From NCBI RefSeq assembly GCF_002240355.1, contig NZ_CP016353.1, forward strand, positions 682,001-746,000: DNA of 64,000 nucleotides. The letters run 5' to 3'. Position 1 is the first letter of the stretch. Every line of letters starts with the position of its first letter. The translations under genes were made by a program, and so were the position numbers. Shown here piece after piece: positions 1 to 9,192 of this stretch. Source of the stretch: Prauserella marina (lineage in GTDB: Bacteria; Actinomycetota; Actinomycetes; Mycobacteriales; Pseudonocardiaceae). Below the pieces are notes generated by a model, which searched no databases, had not been told where the DNA came from, and saw only the letters and a list, made by a program, of their open reading frames with translations.

Positions 1-759
1 GAGCAGGGGCCGGTATCGGTCCGTGCCGGTCAGCTCGGTGAGGAAGAAGGCGGTGAGCAGTGCGCGGACGGTGCGCTGAGTCGGCCTGTGGGGCTTGCCG
101 TGCAGCAGTGGCTGGCTCCAGTGCATCCCTTCGGTGACCGCGAGATGAGACGACTTCGGCAGGGTCCGCAGCCGGACCGGACCGGCCCAGGCGTCGGCGA
201 TGGCGGCGGCATTGCCCTCGGCCGGCGCGACCATGTCCTCGTCGGCGACCAGGTGAAGGCCGGGTGCGGTGACGGTCTGTGCCGCGATGGTGGCCGGTGG
301 CATCGTCTGGGCGGCGGTTATGGTCGCGACGGCCCTGATGGTGTGGGTGGGTTCACTCGCGGCGGCGAGAACGGCGGACCCCCCGCCGATGGAGTGCCCA
401 GCCAGTCCCACCTTCGCCGGATCGACACTGATGCCGTCCGGGCCGAGGCGAACGCCGGTGACCAGGTCGAGCGCCGAGCGAAGATCCGCGGCGAAAGCGC
501 GGTGTGACGGCAGCGGACCACGCTGAGTGGCAGGAGCCGCCGCCACGATGCCCCAGCTCGCGAGGTGGCGAAGCAGTTCGCGGTACCGACCGGGGGGCTG
601 GAGCCAGCCGTGGCCGAAGGCGATCGCAGGCAGGTTGAGCCCCCGCGCCGGTGTGTAGACGACACCGGGGAGGCCGACGAGCGCGAGGTCGCCACGCAGC
701 ACGTCGTGCGGACCGGGGTGGGTCAGGTCCTCAAGTAACTGCTTCGGCTTGCTGGCCAT
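1..759 (-). CDS. Alpha/beta-hydrolase, 3' end cut by window edge
   Basis: The frame reads from an ATG at 759 and stays open to base 1, so 253 codons are visible and the C-terminus is missing. It looks like a dienelactone hydrolase/PETase-type alpha/beta-hydrolase. Visible motifs are the oxyanion motif FGHGW near residue 50, the nucleophile elbow GHSIGGG with Ser123, an acidic residue in VADED near 173-175, and His205 in KSSHLAV. Together these would form a Ser-Asp-His triad. No signal peptide is obvious, so it is probably cytoplasmic. It is divergent from glmS, and two palindromic repeats lie between them. The substrate cannot be predicted. The assignment rests on motifs only. Confidence 0.8.
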   Translation of the reverse strand, partial: MASKPKQLLEDLTHPGPHDVLRGDLALVGLPGVVYTPARGLNLPAIAFGHGWLQPPGRYRELLRHLASWGIVAAAPATQRGPLPSHRAFAADLRSALDLVTGVRLGPDGISVDPAKVGLAGHSIGGGSAVLAAASEPTHTIRAVATITAAQTMPPATIAAQTVTAPGLHLVADEDMVAPAEGNAAAIADAWAGPVRLRTLPKSSHLAVTEGMHWSQPLLHGKPHRPTQRTVRALLTAFFLTELTGTDRYRPLL

Positions 760-841
760 GGCTGGGAGGGTATCCGAATGACCAGGCCGAGGCTGGCATA
801 CCCGGTCACCGTGCGTTGAGTGGTTCCGCGGCGCGAGCCCC

Positions 842-869
842 AACCGCGTTTAGCCCGCGAACTGCGGTC
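842..869. repeat. Palindromic element copy 1
   Basis: Arms ACCGCG and TGCGGT surround the core TTTAGCCCGCGAA. It belongs to the dispersed palindrome family of this window and pairs with the copy 43 bases downstream. Confidence 0.85.
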
Positions 870-884
870 GGGGAGGGGCGCCCC

Positions 885-910
885 ACCGCGTTTCGCCGGC
901 AAAACGCGGT
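885..910. repeat. Palindromic element copy 2
   Basis: The arms ACCGCGTTT and AAAACGCGGT are nearly perfect complements, but the core GCCGG is shorter than usual. It is a diverged member of the family and the second of a doublet in the hydrolase-glmS gap. Confidence 0.75.
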
Positions 911-960
911 CCTGCCGTGCCGGGCGATGATGGTGACACTGTGTCGTTACCCTGGGGGAC

Positions 961-2823
961 GTGTGTGGAATCGTGGGATATGTCGGGCATCGGCAGGCGC
1001 TTGACGTGGTACTTGGCGGCCTCCGCCGAATGGAGTACCGAGGGTACGACTCGGCTGGCGTGGCCGTGCTCGACGGCGCCGGCGCGCTGACCGTCGAACG
1101 CAAAGCGGGGCGCCTGGCCAACCTGGAGGCCGCACTCGACACCGCAGGCCGCGATGCCTTCGCGGGTACCGCCGGCATGGGCCACACCCGGTGGGCCACC
1201 CACGGCGCACCCGTCGACCGCAACTCCCACCCCCACCGCGACGGCAGCGAACGGGTCGCCGTCGTCCACAACGGCATCATCGAGAACTTCGCCGCGCTGC
1301 GTGCCGAACTCGAAGCCGACGGTATCGAGCTCAACAGCGACACCGACACCGAGACCACCGCACACCTGATCGCCCGCGCCTACGCCGACGGCTCCACCGC
1401 GGGGGACCTCGCCGCGAGCGTGCGCACCGTGTGTCGCAGGCTGGAAGGCGCCTTCACACTCGTCGTCACCCATGCCGACCAGCCCGACGTCATCATCGCG
1501 GCGCGCCGATCTTCCCCGCTCGTCGTCGGGGTGGGCGACGGCGAGACCTTCGTCGCCTCCGACGTCGCCGCCTTCATCGAGCACACGAGGGAGGCCATCG
1601 AACTCGGCCAGGATCAGCTCGTCGTGATCACAAGGGAAGGCTGCGAGGTCACCGACTTCTCCGGCGAGCCCGCGCAGGGCAAACCGTTCACGGTCGACTG
1701 GGACCTCTCCGCCGCCGAGAAGGGCGGCCACGAATACTTCATGCTCAAGGAGATCGAAGAGCAGCCCGACGCGCTGGCCAACACGCTTCGCGGGCACTTC
1801 GAGGCTGGCAAGATCGTGCTCGACGAGCAGCGCATCTCCGAGCAGGATCTTCGCGACGTCGACAAGGTGTTCGTCGTCGCCTGCGGCTCGGCCTACCACT
1901 CCGGGCTCGTCGCCAAGTATGCGATCGAGCACTGGTGCCGCCTCCCCGTCGAGGTCGAGCTGGCGAGCGAGTTCCGCTATCGCGACCCCGTTCTCGATCG
2001 CGACACGCTCGTCGTCGCCGTTTCGCAGTCCGGGGAGACCGCCGACACGCTGGAAGCGGTGCGGCACGCCCGCGCGCAGAAAGCGCGAGTGCTCGCGGTC
2101 TGCAATACCAACGGAGCACAGATCCCCCGCGAGTCCGACGCCGTGCTGTACACGCACGCGGGCCCGGAGATTGGCGTGGCTTCGACGAAGGCTTTCCTCG
2201 CGCAGATCGCGGCTAACTATCTGGTGGGTCTCGCGCTCGCGCAGGCGAGGGGAACCAAGTACCCGGACGAGGTCGCCAGGGAATTCGCCGAACTTGAGGC
2301 CATGCCCGCAGCAGTCCACAAGGTACTGTCTACTGTGGATCAAGTGCGGGACATGGGCCGGAAGCTCGCCGACTCGAAAGCCGTGCTGTTCCTCGGAAGG
2401 CATGTCGGCTTCCCCGTCGCACTCGAAGGTGCGCTCAAGCTGAAGGAACTCGCCTACATGCACGCGGAGGGCTTCGCCGCGGGCGAGCTCAAACACGGGC
2501 CCATCGCCCTCATCGAGGAAGGGTTGCCCGTCGTCGTCGTGATGCCTTCCCCGAAGGGGCGGGCCATGCTGCACGCGAAACTCGTCTCCAACATCAGCGA
2601 GATCCAGGCCCGCGGCGCGCGCACGATCGTGATCGCGGAGGAGGGCGACGACCGGGTCAGGCCGTTCGCCGACGAGCTCGTGGAAATCCCAGCCGTACCG
2701 ACACTTCTGCAACCGCTGGTGTCGACGGTGCCGCTACAGGTACTGGCAGCCGAAATCGCCCGTACTCGTGGCTACGACGTCGACAAGCCCCGTAATCTGG
2801 CGAAGTCGGTGACGGTGGAGTAA
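961..2823 (+). CDS. glmS: Glutamine-fructose-6-phosphate aminotransferase
   Basis: It makes glucosamine-6-phosphate from fructose-6-phosphate and glutamine, the first step towards UDP-GlcNAc for peptidoglycan. The product has 620 residues, close to the E. coli enzyme. The GTG start puts Cys at position 2, which becomes the N-terminal nucleophile of the glutaminase domain (MCGIVGYVG). The glutaminase motif GHTRWATHG follows near residue 80. Two SIS sugar-isomerase domains fill the C-terminal half, with SQSGET near 355 and the family ending DKPRNLAKSVTVE. A GGGG ribosome site lies just before the start. The nnr gene follows after 10 bases, so the two are probably co-transcribed. No glmS ribozyme was recognised. 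Confidence 0.97.
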   Translation: MCGIVGYVGHRQALDVVLGGLRRMEYRGYDSAGVAVLDGAGALTVERKAGRLANLEAALDTAGRDAFAGTAGMGHTRWATHGAPVDRNSHPHRDGSERVAVVHNGIIENFAALRAELEADGIELNSDTDTETTAHLIARAYADGSTAGDLAASVRTVCRRLEGAFTLVVTHADQPDVIIAARRSSPLVVGVGDGETFVASDVAAFIEHTREAIELGQDQLVVITREGCEVTDFSGEPAQGKPFTVDWDLSAAEKGGHEYFMLKEIEEQPDALANTLRGHFEAGKIVLDEQRISEQDLRDVDKVFVVACGSAYHSGLVAKYAIEHWCRLPVEVELASEFRYRDPVLDRDTLVVAVSQSGETADTLEAVRHARAQKARVLAVCNTNGAQIPRESDAVLYTHAGPEIGVASTKAFLAQIAANYLVGLALAQARGTKYPDEVAREFAELEAMPAAVHKVLSTVDQVRDMGRKLADSKAVLFLGRHVGFPVALEGALKLKELAYMHAEGFAAGELKHGPIALIEEGLPVVVVMPSPKGRAMLHAKLVSNISEIQARGARTIVIAEEGDDRVRPFADELVEIPAVPTLLQPLVSTVPLQVLAAEIARTRGYDVDKPRNLAKSVTVE

Positions 2824-2833
2824 ACAGGGCCCT

Positions 2834-4279
2834 GTGCGGGGTATCTGGACCACTGATCACATTCGTCAGGCCGAGGAGCGGCTGCTCGCCGGCACTCTGG
2901 AGGGCGCGCTCATGCGGCGCGCCGCCCACGGTGTCGCGATCCAGGCTGCCGCCATGCTTGACGAGCACGCGGGTGCCGTCGCGGGCCGGAGTGCCGTCCT
3001 GCTCGTCGGCGCGGGAAACAACGGTGGTGATGCGCTGTGGGCCGGCGCCTTTCTCCGCAAGCGGGGGGTCGGTGTCGCCGCCGTCTTGCTCGCGCCGGAG
3101 AAGGCCCACACCCAAGGGCTTGCCGCTCTCAAGCGTTCCGGCGGCAGAGTTCTGTCCGTCGAGGAAAGTCCACAATGGATAGCAAGTGCCGACCTCGTCG
3201 TCGACGGGATCGTCGGTATCGCGGCGCGGGGACCACTCCGGCCGGACGCGGCCGCCCTGGTCGACCACATCGCGGCGCCCGTGCTGGCCGTTGACCTGCC
3301 GAGCGGAGTCGAACCGGACACCGGTGCCGTCGAAGGGCCCGCTGTGTCGGCGAACCGCACCGTGACGTTCGGAGCCCGCAAACCGGTGCACGTGCTCAAT
3401 CCCGAACGGTGCGGCGACGTCGTACTGGTCGACATCGGTCTCTCCGGCGAACTCGGCGAACCGGACCTGTTTCAGCTCGACGTGGCCGATGTCGCGGCGG
3501 CCTGGCCCATGCCAGGGCCATCCGATGACAAGTACACGCAAGGAGTCACCGGAGTAGCCGCCGGATCCGCGACCTATCCCGGCGCTGCCGTGCTCGCCTC
3601 GGGCTCCGCTGTGCACGCGACCTCCGGCATGGTGCGATACGCGGGCACCTCGGCCGATGTCGTCCGCTGGCACTGGCCGGAAATCGTTGCCACCGGGTCC
3701 ATCACGGACGCGGGCAAGGTGCAGGCATGGGTTGCCGGACCCGGCATCGGCACCGGGAGAGAAGGAAAGGACGTGCTCGCCGCCGCGCTCGGCAAAGGGG
3801 TTCCCGTGTGCGCGGACGCCGATGCGATCACGATCATCGCCCACCAGCCGGATGTGCTGGACGCGCGTGACCCTGGCACGCCGCTAGTTCTCACCCCGCA
3901 CGACGGCGAGTTCGCCAGGTTGACGGGCTCGCCGCCCGGGCCGGACCGGGTGGGGGCAGTGCGGGCAGCGGCAGACCGGTTCAACGCCGTCGTGCTGCTC
4001 AAGGGACATTGCACGATCGTCGCCGACCCAGACGGGCGGGTACTGGTGAACGCCGCGCGTGGATCGTGGCTGGCTACGGCCGGTTCGGGTGACGTGTTGT
4101 CGGGGCTGGTCGGCGCTTTGCTCGCCGCCGGCCTCGACCCGTGGCTGGCAGCGGGTGTGGCGGCCGACGTGCATGCTCGTGCGGGGCAGCTCGGTGCTGA
4201 TGGGGTGCCGGTGTCGGCCGCAGGTGTGCTGGCGGCTATTCCGGATGCCGTCCGCCAGGTCCGTGCGCTGAAACCGTGA
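2834..4279 (+). CDS. nnr: Bifunctional NAD(P)H-hydrate repair enzyme
   Basis: This fusion repairs hydrated NAD(P)H. The N-terminal half (about 1-215) is the YjeF_N/NnrE epimerase, with VGAGNNGGD near residue 57 and VDGIVG near 124. The C-terminal half (about 235-481) is the ribokinase-fold ADP-dependent dehydratase NnrD, with LTPHDGEF, LLKGHCTIV and the nucleotide-binding GSGDVLSG near 417. The length of 481 is usual for the bacterial fusion. The start is a GTG ten bases after glmS, as in other actinobacteria where it lies between glmS and alr. Its last 44 bases overlap the convergent SGNH hydrolase gene. Confidence 0.93.
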   Translation: MRGIWTTDHIRQAEERLLAGTLEGALMRRAAHGVAIQAAAMLDEHAGAVAGRSAVLLVGAGNNGGDALWAGAFLRKRGVGVAAVLLAPEKAHTQGLAALKRSGGRVLSVEESPQWIASADLVVDGIVGIAARGPLRPDAAALVDHIAAPVLAVDLPSGVEPDTGAVEGPAVSANRTVTFGARKPVHVLNPERCGDVVLVDIGLSGELGEPDLFQLDVADVAAAWPMPGPSDDKYTQGVTGVAAGSATYPGAAVLASGSAVHATSGMVRYAGTSADVVRWHWPEIVATGSITDAGKVQAWVAGPGIGTGREGKDVLAAALGKGVPVCADADAITIIAHQPDVLDARDPGTPLVLTPHDGEFARLTGSPPGPDRVGAVRAAADRFNAVVLLKGHCTIVADPDGRVLVNAARGSWLATAGSGDVLSGLVGALLAAGLDPWLAAGVAADVHARAGQLGADGVPVSAAGVLAAIPDAVRQVRALKP

Positions 4280-5036
4280 CGGGAGCCAGCTCGGGCCGTT
4301 TCGCGACGCGACCGTCCCCGGAGGACCGGCCCCTCACTCTGCGGTAGAGCCAAGGACCCGCGAATGACGCGAGCCACCGCAGCTCCGTCACTGTCGCTTG
4401 CCACGGTGTACGACGCGGCAACAGGGGAAGTGGCCGAGTCCAATCCTCGTGATCGCCGGGGAGGGAAAGCGCCTTCGCCACGGCCGAGGTGATGCGTGCG
4501 TGTCCCAGTGGGCTCACGTGCAGCCGGTCGGCGCTCCACAACCGGTCGTCGGTCGTGACCGCGTGTGGATAGGTGTCGACGACGAGTACATCATGCCGCG
4601 CCGCGGCGGCGATGATTCGCGCGTTGAGGTCGAGTACCCGGGAACGCAGTGGCGTGGCGAGCGGGGTGATCTTGCCGATGTCGGGGAAGGTCACGGTCAC
4701 GACGGTCGCGCCAGCCCCGGTGAGCTCGGCGAACATGGCTTCGATGTGGCCGACGACTCGGGCGGCGTCGAAACCACCTCGGATGAGGTCGTTCATGCCT
4801 GCCATCACGGTGGCCAGGTCGGGGCGGAGCGCGAGCGCGGGTGCGAGTTGTTCCGCGTGGACCTCGGCGGCGAGCTTGCCACGCACGGCAAGGTTGGCGT
4901 AGCCAAGCCCTGGGTTGTCGCCTGCCAGCCGTTCGGCCAGCCGGTCTGCCCAGCCCCGGTAGCCGTCGAGTTCGTTGCCGTCGCCGAGACCTTCGGTCTG
5001 GCTGTCGCCGAGTGCGACGTAGCGGGCGAAAGTCAT
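4236..5036 (-). CDS. SGNH/GDSL-family hydrolase
   Basis: A 266-residue esterase-type protein with the SGNH blocks in order: block I GDSQTEG with Ser near residue 12, block II NLAVRGK with Gly, block III GMNDL with Asn near 80, and block V DRLHVSPLGH with Asp and His near 170-174. The block I Ser and block V Asp/His should form the triad. There is no signal peptide, so it is probably cytoplasmic. Its ATG overlaps the PadR stop by four bases (ATGA), implying translational coupling and control by that regulator. The 3' end overlaps nnr convergently. The substrate is unknown. Confidence 0.88.
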   Translation of the reverse strand: MTFARYVALGDSQTEGLGDGNELDGYRGWADRLAERLAGDNPGLGYANLAVRGKLAAEVHAEQLAPALALRPDLATVMAGMNDLIRGGFDAARVVGHIEAMFAELTGAGATVVTVTFPDIGKITPLATPLRSRVLDLNARIIAAAARHDVLVVDTYPHAVTTDDRLWSADRLHVSPLGHARITSAVAKALSLPGDHEDWTRPLPLLPRRTPWQATVTELRWLASFAGPWLYRRVRGRSSGDGRVAKRPELAPVTVSAHGPGGRHPE

Positions 5037-5605
5037 GTGTGCCTACTTCCGGTGTTGGTCCGTTCGCGCAGGAGCAGGGCGGTGTCGTGGCACCAGTCGA
5101 GGGTGAGCTGTTCGAGCCGGCAACCGGCGAGGCAGGTCAAGTAGGGGCCGACGCGTTCCCCGCTGCGCAGGAAGGTCGCTTCGTCGAGTTCGCCGCGGAG
5201 TTCGCGGAGGGTGTGTTCGTAGAAGGCGAGTTTGGTGGCGGCGGCTTCGGCGCGTTCGTCGAGTCCGCTGATGACGGGGCGGGGGTCGATGTGGTCCACG
5301 ACGTGCACTTTGACGGCGAGGTCGTCGCGCAAGAGCAGCGGCTTGGCCGGGCGGTTGGCGAAGGCTTCCAGCTCGGCGAGGCCGGCGTCGGTGATGGAGA
5401 AGACCCGCTTGTCGGGGCGGCCGTGCTGAACGACGTGCCTGCCTTCGATGAGTTCGGCGGACTCCAGCTTGGTGAGTTCCGCGTAGAGCTGCTGGGGGGC
5501 GGCGTACCAGAAGTTGGCGATGCCGCGATCGAAGATCTTGGTGAGCTGGTAGCCGCTGTGCTCGCCGTCGAGCAGCGCCGCGAGCACCGCGTGCCGAAGT
5601 GCCAT
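5033..5605 (-). CDS. PadR-family transcriptional regulator
   Basis: A 190-residue PadR regulator with an N-terminal winged helix (HAVLAALLDGEHSGYQL, then a wing around EGRHVVQHGRPDKRVF) and a C-terminal coiled helix. The ATG at 5605 is preferred over the in-frame upstream TTG at 5623 because GAGGAG sits four bases before it. It is the first gene of a two-gene unit with the SGNH hydrolase. A pair of overlapping inverted repeats directly upstream probably mediates autorepression. PadR members often respond to phenolic or other small ligands; the ligand here is not predictable. Confidence 0.9.
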   Translation of the reverse strand: MALRHAVLAALLDGEHSGYQLTKIFDRGIANFWYAAPQQLYAELTKLESAELIEGRHVVQHGRPDKRVFSITDAGLAELEAFANRPAKPLLLRDDLAVKVHVVDHIDPRPVISGLDERAEAAATKLAFYEHTLRELRGELDEATFLRSGERVGPYLTCLAGCRLEQLTLDWCHDTALLLRERTNTGSRHT

Positions 5606-5616
5606 GCCACTCCTCA

Positions 5617-5650
5617 TAGTCAAAAATATGACTAGTCAAGAACATGACTA
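5617..5650. promoter_or_regulatory. Tandem PadR operator
   Basis: Two inverted repeats of form TAGTCA-N6-TGACTA occupy 5617-5634 and 5633-5650, sharing the central TA, so dyad centres are 16 bases apart. They start 12 bases upstream of the padR-like ATG and must overlap its promoter or leader. Confidence 0.75.
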
Positions 5651-5688
5651 TAGCCGCAGGTTGGCTACCCCGTCTCCCCCCTGCCCCG

Positions 5689-5715
5689 ACCGCAGTTCGC
5701 GGGCTAAATGCGGTT
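5689..5715. repeat. Palindromic element copy 3
   Basis: Outer arms ACCGCA and TGCGGT pair; the core reads TTCGCGGGCTAA. It is a family member in the gap between padR and the pentitol operon. Confidence 0.8.
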
Positions 5716-5839
5716 AGGGGACGGGTTGGACGGGTCGAGTTAACTAGTTGAGTGTTAGAAGCGAGCGGTTTCTCTGGTAAGAAGAGTCGTGGCGGCTGGT
5801 TTCGTCGGCACTTGCCGCTCGTCCGCCCCGGCGGCCCCG

Positions 5840-5867
5840 AACAGCATTTAGCGGGCTAAATGCTGTT
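5840..5867. repeat. Palindromic element copy 4
   Basis: A perfect 12-base stem (AACAGCATTTAG with CTAAATGCTGTT) around the four-base centre CGGG. This is the AGCAT/ATGCT arm version of the family. It lies 36 bases upstream of the sugar alcohol dehydrogenase start. Confidence 0.9.
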
Positions 5868-5902
5868 GCCGGCGACCCGACACACCAAGGGAGCCGACAC
5901 TC

Positions 5903-6970
5903 GTGCACGACCTTCCCACCGACCGTGACCTGCCCGGCGACATGGCGGTCGCGGTACTCAACGGTGTTCGCGACATCGTCACCGAACGCCGCCCCGTCCC
6001 AAAGCCAGGCAGGGGCGAGGTGCTCGTGCGCGTGCTCGCCGTGGGCACCTGCGGCTCCGACGTCCACTACTACGAACACGGGCACATCGGCGACTTCGTC
6101 GTCGACCGCCCCCTGATCCTCGGCCACGAACCGAGCGGCGTCGTGGCCGCGACGGGAGAGGGCGCCACGCTCCACGAACCGGGACAGCGCGTATCGCTGG
6201 AACCCGGAGTTCCCTGCTCGCGTTGCGCCCAATGCCGGGCGGGCCGCTACAACCTGTGTCCCCGCATGCGCTTCTTCGGAACCCCACCCGTCGACGGCGC
6301 CTTCGGCGAGTACGTCGTCCTCCGCGAGGAGTTCGCCTACCCGGTCCCGGACACGATCAGCGACGAAGCCGCCGCCCTGCTCGAACCGCTCTCCGTCGGT
6401 GTGTGGGGCTGCCGCAAGGCGAGGATCGCCCCCGGATCGCGGGTCCTGATCACCGGAGCCGGCCCGATCGGGCTCGTCGCGGCTCAGACCGCCCGCGCCT
6501 TCGGGGCCACGGAGGTCGTCGTCAGCGACGTGAACCCCCATCGGCTGCGGCTTGCCACGGAACTGGGCGCCACCGGCACCATCGACGTCGCGAAGACCCC
6601 ACTCACCGACGCCGGTTTCGAACCGGACGTACTCCTCGAATGTTCGGGCGTCCCCAGCGCCATCGGCGAAGCGATCCGCCAGGTCGGCCGCGCGGGCAGG
6701 GTCGTGCTCATCGGCATGGGAGGCGACGAGATCCCGCTGCCGCTTTCGCACGTACAAGGCTCCGAGATCGAGGTCACCGGCACCTTCCGCTACGCCAACA
6801 CCTGGCCGACCGCCCTCGCGCTGGCCGGGAGCGGGGACATCGACCTCGACCGGCTCGTCACCCATCGTTTCCCGCTCGCCGATGTCGAAAAGGCGCTGAC
6901 CATCGCGGCGAAGGATCCCACCGTCATCAAGCCCGTAGTGTTGCCCAATGCCCAGAACACGCCAGCCTGA
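5903..6970 (+). CDS. Zinc-dependent pentitol/polyol dehydrogenase
   Basis: A 355-residue medium-chain dehydrogenase close to sorbitol, xylitol and L-idonate dehydrogenases. It has the catalytic zinc site (GTCGSDVHYYEHG near residue 52, GHEPSGVV), the four-Cys structural zinc loop (CSRCAQCRAGRYNLC near 107-121) and a Rossmann motif GAGPIGLVAA near 178. The GTG start follows AAGGGA; ATG at 5942 is an alternative. It should oxidise a polyol to a ketose with NAD. The downstream xylulokinase suggests xylitol or D-arabitol giving D-xylulose. The following deoR-like gene starts inside its last 23 bases. Confidence 0.9.
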   Translation: MHDLPTDRDLPGDMAVAVLNGVRDIVTERRPVPKPGRGEVLVRVLAVGTCGSDVHYYEHGHIGDFVVDRPLILGHEPSGVVAATGEGATLHEPGQRVSLEPGVPCSRCAQCRAGRYNLCPRMRFFGTPPVDGAFGEYVVLREEFAYPVPDTISDEAAALLEPLSVGVWGCRKARIAPGSRVLITGAGPIGLVAAQTARAFGATEVVVSDVNPHRLRLATELGATGTIDVAKTPLTDAGFEPDVLLECSGVPSAIGEAIRQVGRAGRVVLIGMGGDEIPLPLSHVQGSEIEVTGTFRYANTWPTALALAGSGDIDLDRLVTHRFPLADVEKALTIAAKDPTVIKPVVLPNAQNTPA

Positions 6971-7760
6971 CGCCGCCGTCGAGCGGAGAAGACAGGCGAT
7001 TCTGCGCGCGGTCATCGAGGCGGGAGAGATCCGGATCGACGACCTCACGTCCCGCTTCTCGGTGAGCCTCATGACGATGCACAGGGATCTCGACGACCTC
7101 GCCGACCGCAGGCTGCTACGCAAGTTCAGGGGCAGGGCAGCCGCATACCCCGCGTTGACGATGGAGACGGCGAAGCGTTTCAGAGAGGGCCTTCACCTGC
7201 CATACAAAGAGGCGCTGTGTGCCATGGCCATCACGGAGGTGGCCGAGGCGCAGACGGTGTTTCTCGACGACTCGACCACGTTGTTCCCGCTCGCCCGTAG
7301 GCTGGCCGAACGGGACGGAATCACCGTCGTCACCAATTCGCTGGAGATCGCGCGGATCGTCGGCGAGGATGGCCGCGGCGAGGTGGTCGTACTCGGCGGC
7401 CGCTACACCGAATTCGACTCGTGCGTCGGTGCCGACGCACTGTCGGCGTTGCGCCGGATCCGCGCCGACGTGGGTTTCGTCTCGGCCACCGCTGTGGCGG
7501 CTTCCAGGCTGTACCACCCGGTGCGGGACTACGCGGACCTCAAGGAAGCGGTCGTCGCGGCGGCCAACAGAAATGTGCTTGTCGTCGACCATTCGAAGTT
7601 CGGCAGGACGGCCACCTACGCCTACGGCGACGTCAGCGCCTACGACGTGGTCATCACCGATGATCAGGTGCCCTCGGCCGAGATCGAGTCGCTGCGGGCG
7701 GCGGGCACCAGGGTGGTACTGGCCAGTGCGGGCATCGAGCAGGAAAGCTCAGGGATATGA
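6948..7760 (+). CDS. DeoR-family sugar regulator
   Basis: A 270-residue regulator. The N-terminus (about 12-70) is a DeoR winged helix ([20 protein letters not shown], then [14 protein letters not shown]). The C-terminal 190 residues form the DeoR phosphosugar sensor domain ([28 protein letters not shown]). The gene overlaps the dehydrogenase by 23 bases and xylulokinase by four (ATGA), so all three genes form one translationally coupled unit. It probably represses this operon until a phosphorylated pentulose is present. The operator was not identified. Confidence 0.9.
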   Translation: MPRTRQPDAAVERRRQAILRAVIEAGEIRIDDLTSRFSVSLMTMHRDLDDLADRRLLRKFRGRAAAYPALTMETAKRFREGLHLPYKEALCAMAITEVAEAQTVFLDDSTTLFPLARRLAERDGITVVTNSLEIARIVGEDGRGEVVVLGGRYTEFDSCVGADALSALRRIRADVGFVSATAVAASRLYHPVRDYADLKEAVVAAANRNVLVVDHSKFGRTATYAYGDVSAYDVVITDDQVPSAEIESLRAAGTRVVLASAGIEQESSGI

Positions 7761-9166
7761 ACAACAACGGCGAAGTTCTGGTCGCGGGGATCGATTCGTC
7801 CACCCAGTCGACCAAGGTGATGGTGTGTGCTGCCCGCACGGGGCAGGTGGTGCGTACCGGGCGCGCGGAGCATCCGGACAGCACCGAGATCGATCCGGCC
7901 GTGTGGTGGTCGGCGCTGCGGGAAGCGACCGGGGGACTGCTCGACGGTGTGTCGGCGATCGGGGTCGCCGGACAGCAGCACGGCATGGTGACGCTCGATG
8001 ACGCCGGTGACGTCGTGCGGCCCGCGCTGTTGTGGAACGACACCCGGTCAGCGAAAGCGGCCGCCGATCTGACGAGCGAACTGGGCGGCCCTCAGAAGTG
8101 GGCGGAGGCCGTGGGGTCCGTCCCGGTAGCGAGCTTCACCGTCACCAAGTTGCGGTGGATGGCCGAGAACGAACCGGAACTCGCGGACAGCGTCGCCCGG
8201 GTGCTGCTGCCGCACGATTGGCTCACCTGGCGGCTGGTCGGCGGCGAACCGGTGACCGACCGTGGCGACGCGTCAGGGACCGGCTACTTTTCGCCCGCGA
8301 AACGCGCCTACCGGACCGATATTCTCGCCACCGCTTTCGGCGGCCGTAACCCTGAGTTGCCACGGGTCCTCGGCCCAGCCGAGACCGCAGGGCACACGCC
8401 GGACGGCGTCCTCGTTTCCGCGGGCACCGGCGACAACATGGCCGCCGCGCTCGCGCTGGAACTCACCGAAGGCGACGTCGTGGTTTCCCTCGGCACGAGC
8501 GGGACGGTGTTCGGGGTGAGCGAGCGCCCCGCCGCCGATGCCACCGGCATCGTCGCCGGGTTCGCCGACGCCACCGGCCGGTTCCTTCCGCTGGCCTGCA
8601 CGCTCAACGCCGCGAGGGTGCTCACCGCCACCGCCGGACTACTCGGTGTCGAACTCGCCGAACTCGACCGCCTCGCGCTGAGCGCGCAGCCCGGTGCGGA
8701 TGGGCTCACCCTGCTGCCCTACCTCGACGGGGAGCGCACCCCGAACCTCCCCGAGGCCGCGGGAACACTGCTCGGGCTGCGGCGCACGAACATGAGTCAG
8801 GAGAACCTGGCCCGCGCCGCCGTCGAGGGCATGCTGTGCGGACTCGCCGCAGGGCTGGAAGCGGTCCGCGAGCACGGCACGACCGTCCGCAGGGTGCTGC
8901 TGATCGGCGGAGCCGCACAGTCGGAAGCCGTGCGTACGGTTGCCCCTTCCGTCTTCGGTGTCCCCGTCGCCGTGCCGGAACCAGCCGAGCACGTCGCGAT
9001 CGGCGCCGCCCGTCAGGCGGCGTGGGCGCTCGCGGGTACCGATGAGGCGCCTGCCTGGCAGGGGAGTGTCGCGACTCGGCGAGACCCGGAAGGTGACGAC
9101 CTCGAAACGGGTGAGGCCATCAGGCAACGGCACCTCGCCTCGCGCGCACTCGTCCACGAACTCTGA
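7757..9166 (+). CDS. xylB: Xylulokinase
   Basis: A FGGY-family kinase of 469 residues that phosphorylates D-xylulose to D-xylulose-5-phosphate. Visible are the phosphate-1 motif [13 protein letters not shown] at the N-terminus, GQQHGMV near residue 74 with the xylulokinase-typical [15 protein letters not shown], the catalytic-region [11 protein letters not shown], and the C-terminal ATP motif LLIGGAAQS near 378. It is the third gene of the pentitol operon and links polyol oxidation to the pentose phosphate pathway. The start overlaps the deoR-like stop as ATGA. Confidence 0.93.
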   Translation: MNNNGEVLVAGIDSSTQSTKVMVCAARTGQVVRTGRAEHPDSTEIDPAVWWSALREATGGLLDGVSAIGVAGQQHGMVTLDDAGDVVRPALLWNDTRSAKAAADLTSELGGPQKWAEAVGSVPVASFTVTKLRWMAENEPELADSVARVLLPHDWLTWRLVGGEPVTDRGDASGTGYFSPAKRAYRTDILATAFGGRNPELPRVLGPAETAGHTPDGVLVSAGTGDNMAAALALELTEGDVVVSLGTSGTVFGVSERPAADATGIVAGFADATGRFLPLACTLNAARVLTATAGLLGVELAELDRLALSAQPGADGLTLLPYLDGERTPNLPEAAGTLLGLRRTNMSQENLARAAVEGMLCGLAAGLEAVREHGTTVRRVLLIGGAAQSEAVRTVAPSVFGVPVAVPEPAEHVAIGAARQAAWALAGTDEAPAWQGSVATRRDPEGDDLETGEAIRQRHLASRALVHEL

Positions 9167-9192
9167 CCGTCAGCCAGGAAAGTTGTTCCACC

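Noticed and set aside
911-960. glmS ribozyme
   Set aside because: The leader before the glmS GTG is short and lacks the ribozyme core; this ribozyme is typical of Firmicutes.
850-2712. A 620-codon open frame antisense to glmS
   Set aside because: It is a high-G+C shadow frame with no family motifs; glmS explains the region fully.
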